A stretch of DNA of 64,000 nucleotides from Xanthobacter autotrophicus Py2 (GTDB lineage Bacteria; Pseudomonadota; Alphaproteobacteria; Rhizobiales; Xanthobacteraceae): positions 2,963,501 to 3,027,500 of the forward strand of contig CP000781.1 of assembly GCA_000017645.1 (NCBI GenBank). Reading direction: 5' to 3'. Positions 18,529-25,988 of the stretch are shown in pieces. The translations under genes were made by a program, and so were the position numbers. The notes beneath the pieces were generated by a model. That model did not search any database and had not been told where the DNA came from. It was given only the letters and a program-made list of their open reading frames with translations. The stretch's first letter is position 1. Every line of letters begins with the position of its first letter.

Positions 18529-18553
18529 CCCCGGAGCGGTTTCGGCTCCGGGG
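18529..18553 (-). terminator. Intercistronic hairpin after the operon A binding-protein gene
   Basis: CCCCGGAGC and GCTCCGGGG form a perfect 9-base stem around a 7-base loop, between the binding-protein stop (18588) and the NIPSNAP start. No U-run follows, so it is more likely an mRNA-stabilising or partially terminating hairpin that keeps the binding protein in excess. A similar hairpin follows the other binding-protein gene. Confidence 0.5.
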
Positions 18554-18587
18554 ATGCACGTCGCGGAGCCCAGGGGGCCGGGCGAAT

Positions 18588-19832
18588 TCAGGTCTTCACG
18601 AAGGGGCAGCCGCCTTCGGCGACAGGCCGGAAGGCCTCTTCGGCCGGGATGGTGGAGACGAGCTTGTAGATGTCGCCGGGGGCTTTGCTCTCGGCGGGAG
18701 CCTTCACCGAGAACAGATAGGCTGGGTGGATCTTGCGCCCGTCCTCACGCACGCGGCCGGGGCCGAAACAGTCGTCGTCCGTGGGCATCTGCTTCATGGC
18801 GGCGATGGTGTCTCGCCCGGATGCCTTGGCGCGGGCCACGCCCAGCGCCTTCACCGCCTTGAGATAATGGGTGACGCCGGAATAATCCCCGGCCTGGCTC
18901 ATGTTTGGAAACACGCCCGCCGGCAGCTTCGGAGCGATGCGCTTCATGAAGGCGCGGGTGCGGTCGTTGAGGTCCCAGTAGAAGGTTTCGGTGAGGGAGA
19001 GGCCGTGGGCCACCGGCAGGCCCATGGCGATCACGTCGGTGATGTATCCCACGGTGGCGGCGAGGCGGACCTTGCCGCCGGCGTCGAGGCCGAATTCCTG
19101 CGCCTGCTTCAGGCAGGTGATGAGCTCGGTGCCGGAATTGCAGAAGGCCACCACGTTGGCGCCGGAGGCCTGGGCCTGCAGCAGGAAGGAGGAGAAATCC
19201 GCGGTCGAGCCGTAGGGATATTTCACCGCGCCCGCCACCTTGCCGCCGGAGGCCTCTACGAAGCGGGTGGCATCCGCCTGGGCGGCATTGCCGAAGGCAT
19301 AGTCTGCGGTGACGAAGAACCACTTCGTGCCGCCGGTCTTCACCAGCGCCGTGGCGGTGGAATGGGCGAGGCACCAGCTGTCCCAGCTCCAGTGCAGGAG
19401 ATTGGGGCTGCAGCTCTTGCCGGTGAGATCGGAACTGCCCGCGGAGGTGACGATGGAGACCTTGTCGCGCTCCTGCAGGATGCCGCGCGAGCCCAGCGCG
19501 ATGGCGCTGTTGCCCACGTTGGTGATGACGTCGATGCCGTCCTCGTCGAACCATTTGCGGATGATGGTGAGGCCCACGTCCGGCTTGTTCTGGTGGTCCG
19601 CCACGACCAACTCGACCCGGATGCCCGGATTGGCGGCGGTGAACTCCTCAATGGCCTGCCGGGTGCAGGCGACGCTGGTCGGTCCTTCCACATCGCGATA
19701 GATGCCGGACATGTCGGTGATGTGGCCGATGCGGATGGTGTCGTCCGCGGCGCGCGCCCTCCCCGCCGGACCGAGCCCGAACGCGGTAACGGCAAGGCTT
19801 GTGCCGAGAAAGCTCCTGCGATCCATGGCCAT
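18588..19832 (-). CDS. ABC-transporter substrate-binding protein (leucine-binding type), orphan
   Basis: A 414-residue periplasmic binding protein of the branched-chain amino-acid (HAAT) class. The signal peptide has the twin-arginine-like MDRRSFLGTSLAVTAFGLGP and cleavage near ARA-AD. The mature part has IRIGHITDMSGIYRD, the usual ligand-loop start. No permease or ATPase adjoins it in operon A, so it may feed the LivH/LivMGF system of operon B or serve as a second specificity. The cargo is probably an aromatic or alicyclic acid by context. Confidence 0.88.
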   Translation of the reverse strand: MAMDRRSFLGTSLAVTAFGLGPAGRARAADDTIRIGHITDMSGIYRDVEGPTSVACTRQAIEEFTAANPGIRVELVVADHQNKPDVGLTIIRKWFDEDGIDVITNVGNSAIALGSRGILQERDKVSIVTSAGSSDLTGKSCSPNLLHWSWDSWCLAHSTATALVKTGGTKWFFVTADYAFGNAAQADATRFVEASGGKVAGAVKYPYGSTADFSSFLLQAQASGANVVAFCNSGTELITCLKQAQEFGLDAGGKVRLAATVGYITDVIAMGLPVAHGLSLTETFYWDLNDRTRAFMKRIAPKLPAGVFPNMSQAGDYSGVTHYLKAVKALGVARAKASGRDTIAAMKQMPTDDDCFGPGRVREDGRKIHPAYLFSVKAPAESKAPGDIYKLVSTIPAEEAFRPVAEGGCPFVKT

Positions 19833-19874
19833 GGCGTTTTTCCCTTATGGTTTATTGTCTTATCTTTGTTTTCG

Positions 19875-21587
19875 TCAGTGGGCGGAGACGCCGGCCAGGT
19901 GCCGCCCGGTGACATAGCCCGACGTCATGATGGGCCCGAGCGTGATGCCGGCGCCGGGATAGTTGCCGCCCATGATGCTCGCCGCATCGTTGCCCACGGC
20001 GTAGAGCCCGGCGATGGGGGCTGCGTTCGTGTCCAGCACCCGACCGAGCGGGTCGGTGGACAGCCCGTCGAAGGTACCGAGATCACCCATGAAGATCTTC
20101 ACCGCATAGAACGGCCCTTGATCGATGGGCGCCACCGTGGGGTTGGGCTTGTGGTCGGGGTCGCCGAGATAGCGGTTGAAGGCGGTGGAGCCGCGGTGGA
20201 ATGCCGGGTCCTCGCCCTTTACGGCGCCCACATTGTAGGTGCGCACTGTCTCTTCCAGGCCGGCGGCATCAATGCCGGCCGCGCGGGCGAGGTCGGCCAG
20301 CGTGCGACCCTTCAGCAGATAGCCGGAGCGGGTATAGAGCGAGGTCGGCACCGGAGCGGGCTTGGCAAAGCCGAGGCCGTACTTGCGGAGGGTGGCATGG
20401 TCGCAGACCAGCCAGGCGACGGTCTCGCCCTCCCCCTCGCTGTCGGCGATCATGGCGGCGCCCACGTCGTGGTAGGAATTGGCCTCGTTGGTGAAGCGGC
20501 GGCCGTGCCGGTTCACCGCGATGACGCCGGGCTTGTAGCGGTCCACGAGGTGGGGGAATACACCGAAGCGTCCGTTGCCGAGGGGCACTTTCGACACCGG
20601 CATCCAGGCCGCCGCATCGGGAAAGCGCGCCTCGAACTGCCCACCCACGGTTTCCGCGAGGCGGATGCCATCGCCGGTATTGCCCTCAGGGGTGGGGGAG
20701 ACATGGGCGCCGCCACGCCGGCGGTGGGGATAGATGCCCGCAAGGCGCGCCTCGTCGTGGGGGAAGCCGCCACAGGCCAGCACCACCCCCCGTCGCGCGG
20801 TGATGCGCTGGGTGCCGGAGGCGTCCTTCACGACGGCGCCGGTCACCGCGCCATCCTTGACGATCAGCTTTTCGGCGGCTGTGCCGGTGCGGATCGCAAT
20901 GCCGCAGTCGAAGGCCGATTTGGCGAGGCGGGCCGCCAGAGCGTTGCCGCTCGTGACCTGGACCCCGCGCCGGTACAAAAGAAGGTCCTTCAGGTGATTG
21001 GCAAGGCGCTTCGCCACATAGAGCGCGGAGGTCAGCGAGCGCGTGGCGTTGAAGAAATGCTTCAGTTCATTGTTGGATGAATTGAACATCATGCCGATGA
21101 AGGTGATGGTCGCGAGCGGCGGCTTGAGCCGGTTCATCTCGCCTCCAAGGCCGCGCGCATCATAGGGCGCGGCGACGACGGAGCGGCCGATATCCACGCC
21201 GCCCGGCAGATCCGGATGGTAGTCGGGATAGGCGGAGGCGACGAACTTCACCTCGGTCTCGCGCTCGAAGAAGTCGAGCATGCGCGGGCCGTTGTCGAGA
21301 AAGTACTCGATCGCGTCCTCGCGGTAGAAGTTGCCGGTCTCGGTCTTCAGGTAGAGCCGGGCGGCGTCTCGCGTGTCGGTGATGCCCTGCGCCGCAGCAT
21401 GGGGATTTCCAGGGATCCACAGCACGCCGCCCGAAAAGGCGGTGGTGCCGCCGAAATGCTCCTCCTTCTCCACCACGACGACGTCGAGGCCGTGCTTCCT
21501 CGCGGTGACCGCCGTGGACAGGCCGCCGGCTCCGGACCCGATGACCAGCACGTCGCACACGAGAGGGGCGTGTTCGCTCAAAGACAT
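19875..21587 (-). CDS. KstD-like FAD-dependent ring dehydrogenase (operon A)
   Basis: A 570-residue flavoprotein of the fumarate-reductase/3-ketosteroid-dehydrogenase superfamily. FAD motif GSGAGG at residues 17-22, then EKEEHFGGTTAFSGGVLWIP. The C-terminal GLYAVGNDAASIMGG and NYPGAGITLGP (Tyr about 543) correspond to the KstD flavin loop and its catalytic Tyr. Family members remove hydrogens next to a ring ketone; 4-oxocyclohexanecarboxylate desaturases belong here. No signal peptide. ATG 21587 follows GAGGAG. First gene of operon A, divergent from the AraC gene. Two paralogues lie in operon B. Aromatisation of a keto-cyclohexane acid is inferred. Confidence 0.87.
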   Translation of the reverse strand: MSLSEHAPLVCDVLVIGSGAGGLSTAVTARKHGLDVVVVEKEEHFGGTTAFSGGVLWIPGNPHAAAQGITDTRDAARLYLKTETGNFYREDAIEYFLDNGPRMLDFFERETEVKFVASAYPDYHPDLPGGVDIGRSVVAAPYDARGLGGEMNRLKPPLATITFIGMMFNSSNNELKHFFNATRSLTSALYVAKRLANHLKDLLLYRRGVQVTSGNALAARLAKSAFDCGIAIRTGTAAEKLIVKDGAVTGAVVKDASGTQRITARRGVVLACGGFPHDEARLAGIYPHRRRGGAHVSPTPEGNTGDGIRLAETVGGQFEARFPDAAAWMPVSKVPLGNGRFGVFPHLVDRYKPGVIAVNRHGRRFTNEANSYHDVGAAMIADSEGEGETVAWLVCDHATLRKYGLGFAKPAPVPTSLYTRSGYLLKGRTLADLARAAGIDAAGLEETVRTYNVGAVKGEDPAFHRGSTAFNRYLGDPDHKPNPTVAPIDQGPFYAVKIFMGDLGTFDGLSTDPLGRVLDTNAAPIAGLYAVGNDAASIMGGNYPGAGITLGPIMTSGYVTGRHLAGVSAH

Positions 21588-21751
21588 GAAAAGGCTCCTC
21601 CTCGACACGCGCCGGGCGTGTGAAGTCCGCGCTTCCTGTGCGCAAAAGACGTTGTGTGATCGCATGGCACCGCGGTGCCGACGCACTGGCGTCGCTCACT
21701 CCGCGGCTGGCTTGACCAGCTCTTCGACGGCTCGTTGTTGTCCCATGGATA

Positions 21752-21769
21752 GGCCCGCCAAAACGGGCC
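21752..21769. promoter_or_regulatory. Inverted repeat in the operon A/AraC divergent region
   Basis: GGCCCG (21752-21757) and CGGGCC (21764-21769) flank CCAAAA, about 165 bases upstream of the flavoprotein and 73 bases upstream of the AraC gene. It could be a regulator site or a leader hairpin of the AraC transcript. Confidence 0.3.
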
Positions 21770-21841
21770 GACAATGGATGAAAGCAAAATCCTGTTGTAC
21801 TTTTCGTAAGGCAGCAGCATCCTCGTGGTCGCGTCACGACA

Positions 21842-22735
21842 ATGCTGCACTTGCGAATGACACGGCAAAATGTGATCCCGAGCTTCTTTCTTTACGACGA
21901 AGCCTTGGCAGATGTGGATCTCGACTTCCTCCATGTGGAAGCCATCCGGATCCGCTCAAGCGTGCATGATTGGACGATCCGTCCACATGCCCATCCCGAG
22001 CACGTCCAGTTCCTGTTCGTGACCGAGGGCGGTGGGCGGATCCGCGTGGAGGATGACGAGTGGCAGCTTGATCCGCCCACGGTGGTGGTCATCCCCCCGA
22101 CGGCGGTCCACGAAATCCGCTTTGAACCGGGCTCGGACGGCTTCGCGCTTACGATCGCCGCCTCCTACGTGACGGCGATGGCGCAGACGGATCCCGCATT
22201 TGCCGATGTACCCGCCGCCGGCCTCTATCCGGCCCAGGGGCCCGATGGCGACGGATACGGCCTGCTGGATGCCTTCCAGTGGCTGGAACGGGAATTCATC
22301 GGCGCGGCGCCGGGGCGGAGAGCGGCCATCGGCGCACACTTTCTGCGGGTGCTGGTCGCGCTGGCCCGGCTGAAGGATGGCGGTGCGCCGGCGGGAGGGC
22401 CGCTGATGCGCCGCGATGCCGATATCGTGGTGCGCTATCGCCGGCTCATCGAGGAGCATTTCCGGCAGGCACAGCCGCTCACCTTTTATGCCGACGGGCT
22501 CAACATCACCTATGCCCGCCTCAACGCCGCCTGCCGGGCAGTGGCGGGCAAGAGCGCGCTGAAGCTCATGCACGACCGCCTGATGATCGAAGCCAAGCGC
22601 AACCTGCTCTACACGAGCATGAGCGTCGGCGAGGTGGGCCACGCCCTTGGCTTTCAGGATCCGGCTTATTTCTCCCGCTTCTTCACCCGCCATGCCGGGC
22701 GCTCACCGGCAGCGTTCCGCGCCGCACCGCGATAG
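21842..22735 (+). CDS. AraC-family regulator of operon A, PobR paralogue
   Basis: A 297-residue AraC protein with a cupin-like sensor half (RPHAHPEHVQFLFVTEGGG) and C-terminal double HTH ending in VGEVGHALGFQDPAYFSRFF. Sensor spacing and the DPAYF.RFFTRH.G.SP signature match the PobR-like protein at 8770, so both probably sense small carboxylated ring compounds. It is divergent from operon A, which it presumably activates. Its 3' end is 11 bases from the convergent end of operon B. Confidence 0.85.
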   Translation: MLHLRMTRQNVIPSFFLYDEALADVDLDFLHVEAIRIRSSVHDWTIRPHAHPEHVQFLFVTEGGGRIRVEDDEWQLDPPTVVVIPPTAVHEIRFEPGSDGFALTIAASYVTAMAQTDPAFADVPAAGLYPAQGPDGDGYGLLDAFQWLEREFIGAAPGRRAAIGAHFLRVLVALARLKDGGAPAGGPLMRRDADIVVRYRRLIEEHFRQAQPLTFYADGLNITYARLNAACRAVAGKSALKLMHDRLMIEAKRNLLYTSMSVGEVGHALGFQDPAYFSRFFTRHAGRSPAAFRAAPR

Positions 22736-22746
22736 GACGCAGGCGC

Positions 22747-23655
22747 TCACGCCCGCGCGGCGGCCCGCCCCCGGTAATAGGCGATGGTGGCGGCGATGCC
22801 GGTGTCGAGGGACGTTTCCGGCAAGTCCGGCAACACGGAGGAAAGGTGATCCGGCGCCAGCTCCCCGGCGATGGGCATGGGAGCGCCGGTGGCGGTGATG
22901 CGCGCATCGGGCACCTCACGCCGGATGGCGGCGATCACCGCATCGACGGTCGCGGGGCGTCCGGCCAGATTGAAGGCGTGCGCGCCTGGCAGCGGGGCAA
23001 ACAGAGCCTGCTCGAAGGCCACCGCCACGTCGTCCACATAGATCATGCCGGTTGAGCCCACATAGGGGATCACATAGGGCGCGCCCTGCGCGGCGGCGCG
23101 GCAGGCAAGCGTCGGCCCGGCGCTGGCGCCTTCCTCGCCGCGGCCCGGCCCGTAGACGATGAAGGGCCGGAAGCCGATGCTGGCGATGCGATGGTCTTCC
23201 CAATACGCCCGGGCGCTGCCTTCGCAGGCGAGCTTGAAGGCGCCGTAGTGGGTGGTGGGGCAGGGGATGTGTCCGTCCCGCGGCCCGAACACGCCCGCCG
23301 AACTCGCATAGACGACGCGCGGCATGCCCTCGCGCCGGGCGGCCTCGAAGGCGTTGAGCGTGCCGATGAGGTTGATCTGGGCGCCCTTCACCGGATCCGA
23401 CCGGCAGGCGGGCGTGAGGATGCCGGCCATGTGCACGATCCCGCCGCAGCCCCGCGCGGCCGCATGCACGGCGTCTGTGTCGCGGATATCGGCCAACCGC
23501 CAATCCACCTCGCGTGCGAGGTCGCCCAGGATGTCGCGCACGGCGGCGCTGTCGCTGGCGATGTCGAGGACGCGCACGGCGACGCTGCGCCGGAGCAGGC
23601 GGCGGATGATCCAGGCGGCGATGAATCCGGTGCCGCCGGTGACGAGGACCTTCAT
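22747..23655 (-). CDS. NAD-dependent epimerase/dehydratase (extended SDR)
   Basis: A 302-residue extended SDR with TGGTGFIAAW at the N-terminus (TGxxGxxG), Asp in VLDIASD favouring NAD, catalytic Ser in VYASSAG and Tyr/Lys in HYGAFK. Such proteins act on nucleotide sugars or on cyclic or aryl alcohols. In this cluster an alcohol dehydrogenase or dehydratase role on a ring intermediate is plausible. It follows the SDR by 39 bases and is the last gene of operon B. Confidence 0.85.
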   Translation of the reverse strand: MKVLVTGGTGFIAAWIIRRLLRRSVAVRVLDIASDSAAVRDILGDLAREVDWRLADIRDTDAVHAAARGCGGIVHMAGILTPACRSDPVKGAQINLIGTLNAFEAARREGMPRVVYASSAGVFGPRDGHIPCPTTHYGAFKLACEGSARAYWEDHRIASIGFRPFIVYGPGRGEEGASAGPTLACRAAAQGAPYVIPYVGSTGMIYVDDVAVAFEQALFAPLPGAHAFNLAGRPATVDAVIAAIRREVPDARITATGAPMPIAGELAPDHLSSVLPDLPETSLDTGIAATIAYYRGRAAARA

Positions 23656-23694
23656 GGTTGAACCTCTGGTCCAATCGTGGTTGGAGGGGGCGCC

Positions 23695-24498
23695 TTAGTA
23701 TCCCGGTCTCGGGATGTGGCCCATGAGGGAGCGCCTGAGGCCGCCATCCACGACGATCTCCTCCCCGTTGATGTAGGACGCCCGCGCGCTGGCGAGGAAG
23801 ACCACGGCGGCGGCGGAATCCTCCGGCGTTCCGATGCGCCGCGCGGGTACGAACGCCTCGCGCTTCTCGCGTATGCCGGGAACGGCGTAGAAGGCGGCGC
23901 TCATGGGCGCCTCCACGAGGCCCGGGCTGACCACATTGGAGCGCACGCCGCGGGGTCCCCATTCCACCGCCAACTGCTGGGACAGCATGATAAGGGCGGC
24001 CTTGGCCGCGCTGTAGGCGCCGCTGGATGGCTGCACATTGCTCCCCGCGATGGAGGAGATGTGCACCAGCGCTCCCGAGCCCCGTGCGAGCATGCCCGCG
24101 CCGAAAGCCTGTGCGGTGCGCAGGCAGCCGGTGAGGTCCACGTCGAGCTGGGCCTGCCAATCGGCGGGGTCCAGGGTGTCGAGGGCGCCGGGGTGCATGA
24201 CCGCCGCATTGTTGACGAGCACGTCCACCGGCCCCACGGCGTCTTCCACCCAGCCGGCCGCCTCGGCGACGCTGGCGGTGTCCGCCACATCGCAGGCACG
24301 AACCGCGCTGCGCTTACCGTCGGGATCGATGGTCGCGGCCGCCGCGGCGAGAGCTGGAGCAGAGCGGCCCAGCAGCACCACCCGTGCGCCGACGGCCAGG
24401 AACTCCCGCGCGATGGCGAGGCCGATGCCCCGCCCGCCACCCGTCACCACGCACAGCCGGTCCCTGAGGCCCAGCCAGTCCCCGTTCTCCTGCGCCAT
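23695..24498 (-). CDS. Short-chain dehydrogenase/reductase (operon B copy)
   Basis: A 267-residue classical SDR with TGGGRGIG, NNAA in place of NNAG, Ser in HISSIAG and YSAAK. It is a close duplicate of the operon A SDR at 17334, including the GEEIVVDGGL and PRPGY C-terminus. An Arg in LLGRSA after the second strand suggests possible NADP use, unlike its duplicate with Asp, so the two may differ in cofactor or direction. It follows the TIM-barrel gene by 33 bases. Confidence 0.87.
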   Translation of the reverse strand: MAQENGDWLGLRDRLCVVTGGGRGIGLAIAREFLAVGARVVLLGRSAPALAAAAATIDPDGKRSAVRACDVADTASVAEAAGWVEDAVGPVDVLVNNAAVMHPGALDTLDPADWQAQLDVDLTGCLRTAQAFGAGMLARGSGALVHISSIAGSNVQPSSGAYSAAKAALIMLSQQLAVEWGPRGVRSNVVSPGLVEAPMSAAFYAVPGIREKREAFVPARRIGTPEDSAAAVVFLASARASYINGEEIVVDGGLRRSLMGHIPRPGY

Positions 24499-24531
24499 CG
24501 CGGCGTTCCTTCCTGATGGTTGTTGTTCTGC

Positions 24532-25365
24532 TCAGACGGCGACCGGCCGGCGTTGCTCGATCGCGTGGACGACCCGCCGTGCGCGCTCCAGTGCGAGGCG
24601 CGCCCATTCCTCGATGCCGAGGCGCGGCTTCTCGGTCACGTTGGGCAGTTCCAGGCTGACGGGGAGATCATGCGGCAGTACGGAGAACATGCTGGCAAGG
24701 TCGATGCCGCCGTCGCCCGGCAGCAGGCGCTCGGCGCGGGCGGTGTGGATGAGGCCTTCGGTGGTGGCCGGGACTTCGGCCGGCGCGTCGCACATCTGGG
24801 CGTAGTGCAGCAGATGGCGCGGAATGGCGGCAAGATCGGCGAGGGTCGTCGCCGAGCGGGCGGTGTGCAGCGCATCCACCAGGATGCCGCCGTTGGGCGC
24901 GCCCGCCGCCGTGACGATGCGCAGGGCGGTCTTCGCGTCCGGCACATGGGTCCACGGCATGAATTCAAGGTCTGCCGTCAGCCCATAGGGCTGAGCCGCC
25001 GCGCAGAAGGCGGCATAGGACTGGACGAGGCGTGCCTCTTCGGGATCGTCCCCCGCCACCAGCACCGCGCGGGCCGAAAGCCGCCCGCACAGATCGAGGA
25101 AGGCCGCCACGTCCTCCACGCGGAAATCGGGGCCGATCCGCACGATCTCCATGTCGAAGAGGGTGACGCCGGTATCGGCCAGGCGCGCCCGCGTTTCCCG
25201 CTCCGCGGCGGGATCGTGGAGCAGCGGGTTGACCTCGCCGCCCGGCGCGGCCGGCAGCGCCCTGAGGCCGACCGCGCCATAACCGAGACGATGGGCGAGC
25301 AGGACCGCATCCGGTGCGTCGAGGGGCGCGCTCGTGAGATAGGCCAGCGAATAGACAGGCTCCAC
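24532..25365 (-). CDS. Sugar-phosphate isomerase-like TIM-barrel protein
   Basis: A 277-residue AP-endonuclease-2-like TIM barrel. Likely metal ligands are Glu in DLEFMPW, Asp and His in LVDALHTARS, and Glu in SLELPNVTEK; a Gln (YAQMCD) takes the place where many relatives have His. This superfamily includes 3-dehydroshikimate dehydratases of the AsbF/QuiC type, which make protocatechuate. Next to an AroE-like gene and the pca block such a role is conceivable, but isomerase or epimerase activity is equally possible. GTG 25365 follows GGAGGT at 6 bases, so the long ATG-less upstream frame is not used. Confidence 0.75.
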   Translation of the reverse strand: MEPVYSLAYLTSAPLDAPDAVLLAHRLGYGAVGLRALPAAPGGEVNPLLHDPAAERETRARLADTGVTLFDMEIVRIGPDFRVEDVAAFLDLCGRLSARAVLVAGDDPEEARLVQSYAAFCAAAQPYGLTADLEFMPWTHVPDAKTALRIVTAAGAPNGGILVDALHTARSATTLADLAAIPRHLLHYAQMCDAPAEVPATTEGLIHTARAERLLPGDGGIDLASMFSVLPHDLPVSLELPNVTEKPRLGIEEWARLALERARRVVHAIEQRRPVAV

Positions 25366-25376
25366 GGCCGACCTCC

Positions 25377-25988
25377 TCAGGTGAGCGGCGAGATGGCGGT
25401 GGGCAAGGCGATGACCGAGCGCATGTCGCCGGTGAGAAGCGCCGGCCCGCCGGGCGGCGGCCATACCCCTTCGGCAACCGAGCGGGCGCGCTTCTCGGCG
25501 CGGTCATCGAGGCTGGCATAGGGCCAGATGTGGGTGATGCGGGGCGTGCCCTCCAGCGCATACATGGCGATGGTGAGGGGAGAGAGGGCCAGGCGCCCCG
25601 GGAGCGCCGGGCCCCATACGCGCTCCACCGCCGGCAGGCAGCCGTGCTTCACGCGATAGGTGCGGATCTCGTAGACCGGGCCGTATTTGCCGGGCACCAC
25701 CGGCTGGGAGAAGGAATAGGGCGCATAGCCCGTGAACTCCATCTCGACGATGGCGTCGCCCGCGCCGAAGGGATCGGTGGCGCCGTGGATGCGGGCGCGG
25801 TCGGCCTGCATCTCGGCGTCGTCGGCAAAGCTGCGGAATACGATGACGCGGTTGAGGTCCCCGATCTCGCTGACGAAGCAGCCGAGCAGCGTGCCGGCGC
25901 CCGGCGTCTTCGCATGGGCCTCGATGCCGGCGGTCACCGCAGGCACCGTGCCGAAGCGGATGGTGAGGGACAAAAGTTCATAACGCAT
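25377..25988 (-). CDS. Tandem double-domain NIPSNAP-family protein
   Basis: A 203-residue protein made of two NIPSNAP-like domains, about residues 1-97 (YELLSLTIRFGTVPA, LNRVIVFRSFADDAEMQ) and 104-203 (VYEIRTYRVKHGCLPAVER, ITHIWPYASLDDRAEKR). The fused pair should fold as an intramolecular version of the usual dimer. Its start overlaps the end of the upstream flavoprotein by 11 bases and its end is 11 bases before the TIM-barrel gene, so it is an integral operon member. Function unknown. Confidence 0.78.
   Translation of the reverse strand: MRYELLSLTIRFGTVPAVTAGIEAHAKTPGAGTLLGCFVSEIGDLNRVIVFRSFADDAEMQADRARIHGATDPFGAGDAIVEMEFTGYAPYSFSQPVVPGKYGPVYEIRTYRVKHGCLPAVERVWGPALPGRLALSPLTIAMYALEGTPRITHIWPYASLDDRAEKRARSVAEGVWPPPGGPALLTGDMRSVIALPTAISPLT

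Noticed and set aside
18474..21080. An 868-codon open frame on the plus strand
   Set aside because: It is antisense to the SDR/NIPSNAP/binding-protein/flavoprotein genes, whose domains are clear; the frame is open only because of high GC codon bias.
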